A stretch of 51,016 bases of DNA. Source: Hyphomicrobiales bacterium (lineage in GTDB: Bacteria > Pseudomonadota > Alphaproteobacteria > Rhizobiales > Beijerinckiaceae). Positions 48,516-51,016 of this stretch are shown here, one piece after another; position 1 is the stretch's first letter, and every line of letters starts with the position of its first letter. The notes under the pieces were generated by a model. That model was not told where the DNA came from. It saw nothing but the letters and a program-made list of their open reading frames with translations, and did no database searches. The stretch is taken from NCBI GenBank assembly GCA_900466745.1, contig UBNE01000006.1:1-51016 (forward strand). The letters run 5' to 3'. The translations under genes were made by a program, and so were the position numbers.

Positions 48516-51016
48516 ATGTATAAACGCGACCGTCATCAGCGAGCAAACAGCTTCGCATCGAGCGAATATCAGGCTCATTCCACAGATGAAGCGCCAGCCC
48601 GCACGGGCCGCGCCGACAGGCCGGAGGCCGTGGCGGGGCACGCGCCCGCAGCAACCGCGCCGGTCTATGTCCGCCAGTCCCGCACGCCGGGCAAGGCGAG
48701 GCCCGACCAACCGGCGGCGGAGGCCGAGCGGCAGAGCCCGCCTCTGCTGTTCAGCGGCGGACACCCGCCGGCCGTGACGCTCGCCGATTCGACCCGGGTC
48801 CGCTTCTGGCGCACGCCGAAGCATCTGATGCACGAGATCTGGGGCATGCCGGACGGTGCCGCCGCCTTGCCGCCGCCGGCGCCCGAGGCCGCCGGACGGG
48901 AAGCCGATCTCCTCCCGATCGAGGAGCCGGCGCCGGCCGAGGCCGTCGTCGACGAAGCCCTGACCGACGAGGCCTCGACGGGCGAAGCCTGGTCGGACGA
49001 GGCGATGGCGGAGAGCCGGCCGGCCCCGACGGCGGTGACGACGGTCGAGACCGCGCCGCCGCCGGCCGCCGAAGCGCCGCGGGCGAACCCCTTCGCCTTC
49101 CTTTCGGATCACGCCTTCTGGGATCTGGTGCCGGAGATCGGTCGCGACGACGGCGGGGCGCCCGCGCCCACCGGCGCAGCGGCTCCCGCTGCGCCCCGGA
49201 GCATCCGCGCGGAAGAGGCGGAGGAAGCGCTTTTCGAGGACGCGGCCATGGACGTCGCGGAGCCTGCCCCGGCGGCCGTTCCGCTCGCGGCGGCGCCCTG
49301 GCCGAGCTATTCGGTGAATCTGCGCGTCTCGCTGGCGCCCCAGCCGGTGGCGCTGCAGATCGGCGCGGCCCCGGCTCCCGCGCCGGCGCCGCCGCCGCCC
49401 CTGCCCGCGATCGCTCCTCCCGAGGACGAGGTCGCGGAAGCCGTCACACCGCCGACTCCGCCGGCCGCGCCGATCCGCAAGGCGGCGCCGGCCCGCCGGC
49501 CGGAGCCGCAGGCCGGGTTCCAGCTTCCGCCGATCGAGTTCCTGGCCGAGCCGCCGGAGGACCGCGCCGAGACCATGCCGGTCGAGGTGCTGCAGCAGAA
49601 TGCCGGCCTGCTCGAAGGCGTGCTCGAGGACTTCAACATCCGCGGCGAGATCGTCCAGGCCTGCCCCGGGCCGGTCGTGACGCTCTATGAACTGGAACCC
49701 GCTCCCGGCATCAAGAGCTCGCGCGTGATCTCGCTTGCGGACGACATTGCGCGTTCGATGAGCGCTGTGTCGGCGCGTGTGGCGGTGGTTCAGGGCAAGA
49801 ACGCGATCGGCATCGAGCTGCCGAACACCCGCCGCGAGACCGTCTTCCTGCGCGAGCTCCTGGCCAGCCAGGATTTCGAGGCGACCAAGCACAAGCTGGC
49901 GCTCTGCCTCGGCAAGACCATCGGCGGCGAGCCGGTCATCGCCGATCTCGCCCGCATGCCCCACCTTCTGGTGGCGGGCACCACCGGCTCAGGCAAGTCC
50001 GTCGCGATCAACACCATGATCCTGTCGATCCTCTACCGGCTGAAGCCGGAGGAGTGCCGCCTGATCATGGTCGATCCGAAGATGCTCGAGCTTTCCGTCT
50101 ATGACGGCATCCCGCATCTGCTCACTCCCGTGGTCACCGACCCCAAGAAGGCGGTCGTCGCCCTCAAATGGGCGGTGCGCGAGATGGAGGAGCGCTACAA
50201 GAAGATGTCGAAGCTCTCGGTGCGCAACATCGACGGCTTCAACGCCCGGGTCCAGGAGGCCAAGGCGGCGGGAGAGGTCATCACCCGCACGGTGCAGACC
50301 GGCTTCGACAAGCATTCCGGCGAGGCGATCTACGAGGAGGAGGTCATGGACCTCGAGCCTCTGCCCTATATCGTCGTCATCGTCGACGAGATGGCCGACC
50401 TGATGATGGTCGCCGGCAAGGAGATCGAGGGCACGATCCAGCGCCTCGCCCAGATGGCGCGCGCCGCCGGCATCCATGTGGTTCTCGCGACGCAGCGCCC
50501 CTCGGTCGACGTCATCACCGGCACGATCAAGGCGAACTTCCCGACCCGGATCTCCTTCCAGGTCACCTCGAAGATCGATAGCCGCACGATCCTGGGCGAG
50601 ATGGGGGCCGAGCAGCTCCTGGGCCAGGGCGACATGCTCTACATGGCCGGCGGCGGGCGCATCACCCGCGTCCACGGCCCCTTCGTCTCGGACAACGAGG
50701 TCGAGAAGGTGGTGGCGCATCTGAAGACGCAAGGCCGGCCGCACTATCTCGACGCCGTCACCTCCGAGGAGGAGGAGGCCGAGGGCGGCGAGGACGGCGC
50801 CGTCTTCGACAAGACCGGCATGGGCGCGGTCGAGAGCGACGACCCCTACGAGCAGGCGGTCGCCGTCGTGCTGCGCGACAAGAAGGCCTCGACCTCCTAC
50901 ATCCAGCGCCGCCTCCAGATCGGCTACAACCGCGCCGCCTCCATCATGGAGCGCATGGAGAACGAGGGCATCGTCGGTCCCGCCAACCACGCCGGAAAGC
51001 GCGAAATCCTCGTCGA
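48516..51016 (+). CDS. ftsK: FtsK/SpoIIIE-type DNA translocase lacking the membrane domain (3' truncated)
   Basis: 833 codons are visible from the ATG at 48516 (in-frame stop TAG at 48498) and the frame is still open at the window edge. Residues 1-355 are Pro/Ala/Glu-rich with no membrane span, unlike standard FtsK with four. The motor starts near 358 ([20 protein letters not shown]). Walker A GTTGSGKS is at 488-495 and Walker [13 protein letters not shown] has Asp624. The gamma winged-helix domain follows ([20 protein letters not shown]). It pumps DNA for chromosome segregation. No Shine-Dalgarno is evident. A longer-linker paralogue alongside a membrane FtsK is possible. Confidence 0.9.
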   Translation, partial: MYKRDRHQRANSFASSEYQAHSTDEAPARTGRADRPEAVAGHAPAATAPVYVRQSRTPGKARPDQPAAEAERQSPPLLFSGGHPPAVTLADSTRVRFWRTPKHLMHEIWGMPDGAAALPPPAPEAAGREADLLPIEEPAPAEAVVDEALTDEASTGEAWSDEAMAESRPAPTAVTTVETAPPPAAEAPRANPFAFLSDHAFWDLVPEIGRDDGGAPAPTGAAAPAAPRSIRAEEAEEALFEDAAMDVAEPAPAAVPLAAAPWPSYSVNLRVSLAPQPVALQIGAAPAPAPAPPPPLPAIAPPEDEVAEAVTPPTPPAAPIRKAAPARRPEPQAGFQLPPIEFLAEPPEDRAETMPVEVLQQNAGLLEGVLEDFNIRGEIVQACPGPVVTLYELEPAPGIKSSRVISLADDIARSMSAVSARVAVVQGKNAIGIELPNTRRETVFLRELLASQDFEATKHKLALCLGKTIGGEPVIADLARMPHLLVAGTTGSGKSVAINTMILSILYRLKPEECRLIMVDPKMLELSVYDGIPHLLTPVVTDPKKAVVALKWAVREMEERYKKMSKLSVRNIDGFNARVQEAKAAGEVITRTVQTGFDKHSGEAIYEEEVMDLEPLPYIVVIVDEMADLMMVAGKEIEGTIQRLAQMARAAGIHVVLATQRPSVDVITGTIKANFPTRISFQVTSKIDSRTILGEMGAEQLLGQGDMLYMAGGGRITRVHGPFVSDNEVEKVVAHLKTQGRPHYLDAVTSEEEEAEGGEDGAVFDKTGMGAVESDDPYEQAVAVVLRDKKASTSYIQRRLQIGYNRAASIMERMENEGIVGPANHAGKREILV

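Noticed and set aside
48387..49964. A 525-codon open frame on the - strand opposite ftsK
   Set aside because: It is Arg/Gly-rich with no family motif, while the + strand carries clear FtsK motor motifs. This is a GC-bias shadow.

Overview
The window looks like chromosomal DNA from a very GC-rich alphaproteobacterium, most likely a member of the Hyphomicrobiales (Bosea or Methylobacterium relatives would fit; genus is a guess). The grounds are an Irr-type Fur-family regulator with the HHH motif, a HAD hydrolase of a mainly alphaproteobacterial subfamily, AapJQMP-type amino-acid transport, dense operons with ATGA/GTGA overlaps, and strong GC bias that leaves most wrong frames open. I see no tRNA, rRNA, CRISPR array, insertion sequence or phage gene. 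The content is transport, metal and redox homeostasis, and catabolism.

Layout, left to right. (1) 3-5250, + strand: a DeoR regulator (5' end outside the window), a phosphonate/organophosphate-type ABC importer (phnD-C-E-E) and a class IIA HAD phosphatase-like protein, with no C-P lyase genes. (2) 5298-8819, - strand: sitABCD manganese/iron importer. (3) 8931-11742: an OprB-family porin (-) divergent from irr and a 2-Cys peroxiredoxin (+). (4) 11783-20548, - strand: a complete Kdp potassium system. Beside kdpF-A-B-C-D-E it has two micro-ORFs (26 and 57 codons, both with good ribosome binding sites) and a PtsN-like EIIA(Ntr) gene at the end. (5) 20764-26470, - strand: a heme locus with a TonB receptor, a HutX/HemS-like protein, a ChaN-like protein and a YddA/SbmA-type ABC exporter-fold protein. 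(6) 26864-27616: a TauE/SafE permease. (7) 27901-36096, + strand: an FAH-family hydrolase, HpaH hydratase, AapJQMP-like amino-acid importer, class V aminotransferase, HpaF isomerase and an HpaR-like MarR regulator, i.e. the lower half of a homoprotocatechuate-type route joined to amino-compound uptake. (8) 36109-39498: oxyR divergent from katG. (9) 39803-40708: ppk2. (10) 40851-47512, - strand: two amidohydrolases around an oligopeptide-type importer that lacks ATPase genes, divergent from an XRE-cupin regulator (47837-48415). (11) 48516 to the end: an FtsK-type translocase without the usual membrane anchor, running out of the window.

The most notable cross-link is a 19-bp element, TTGCRA-N5-TYGCAA, found with the same spacing upstream of sitA, between the porin and irr, and upstream of the TonB receptor. 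It ties manganese/iron import, an outer-membrane porin, the Irr regulator and heme uptake into one probable local regulon. Other regulatory structure includes three helically phased 11-bp repeats upstream of kdp, a 26-bp near-palindrome upstream of the FAH gene that shares a 12-mer with the promoter of the amino-acid importer, and several intrinsic-terminator-like hairpins inside operons.
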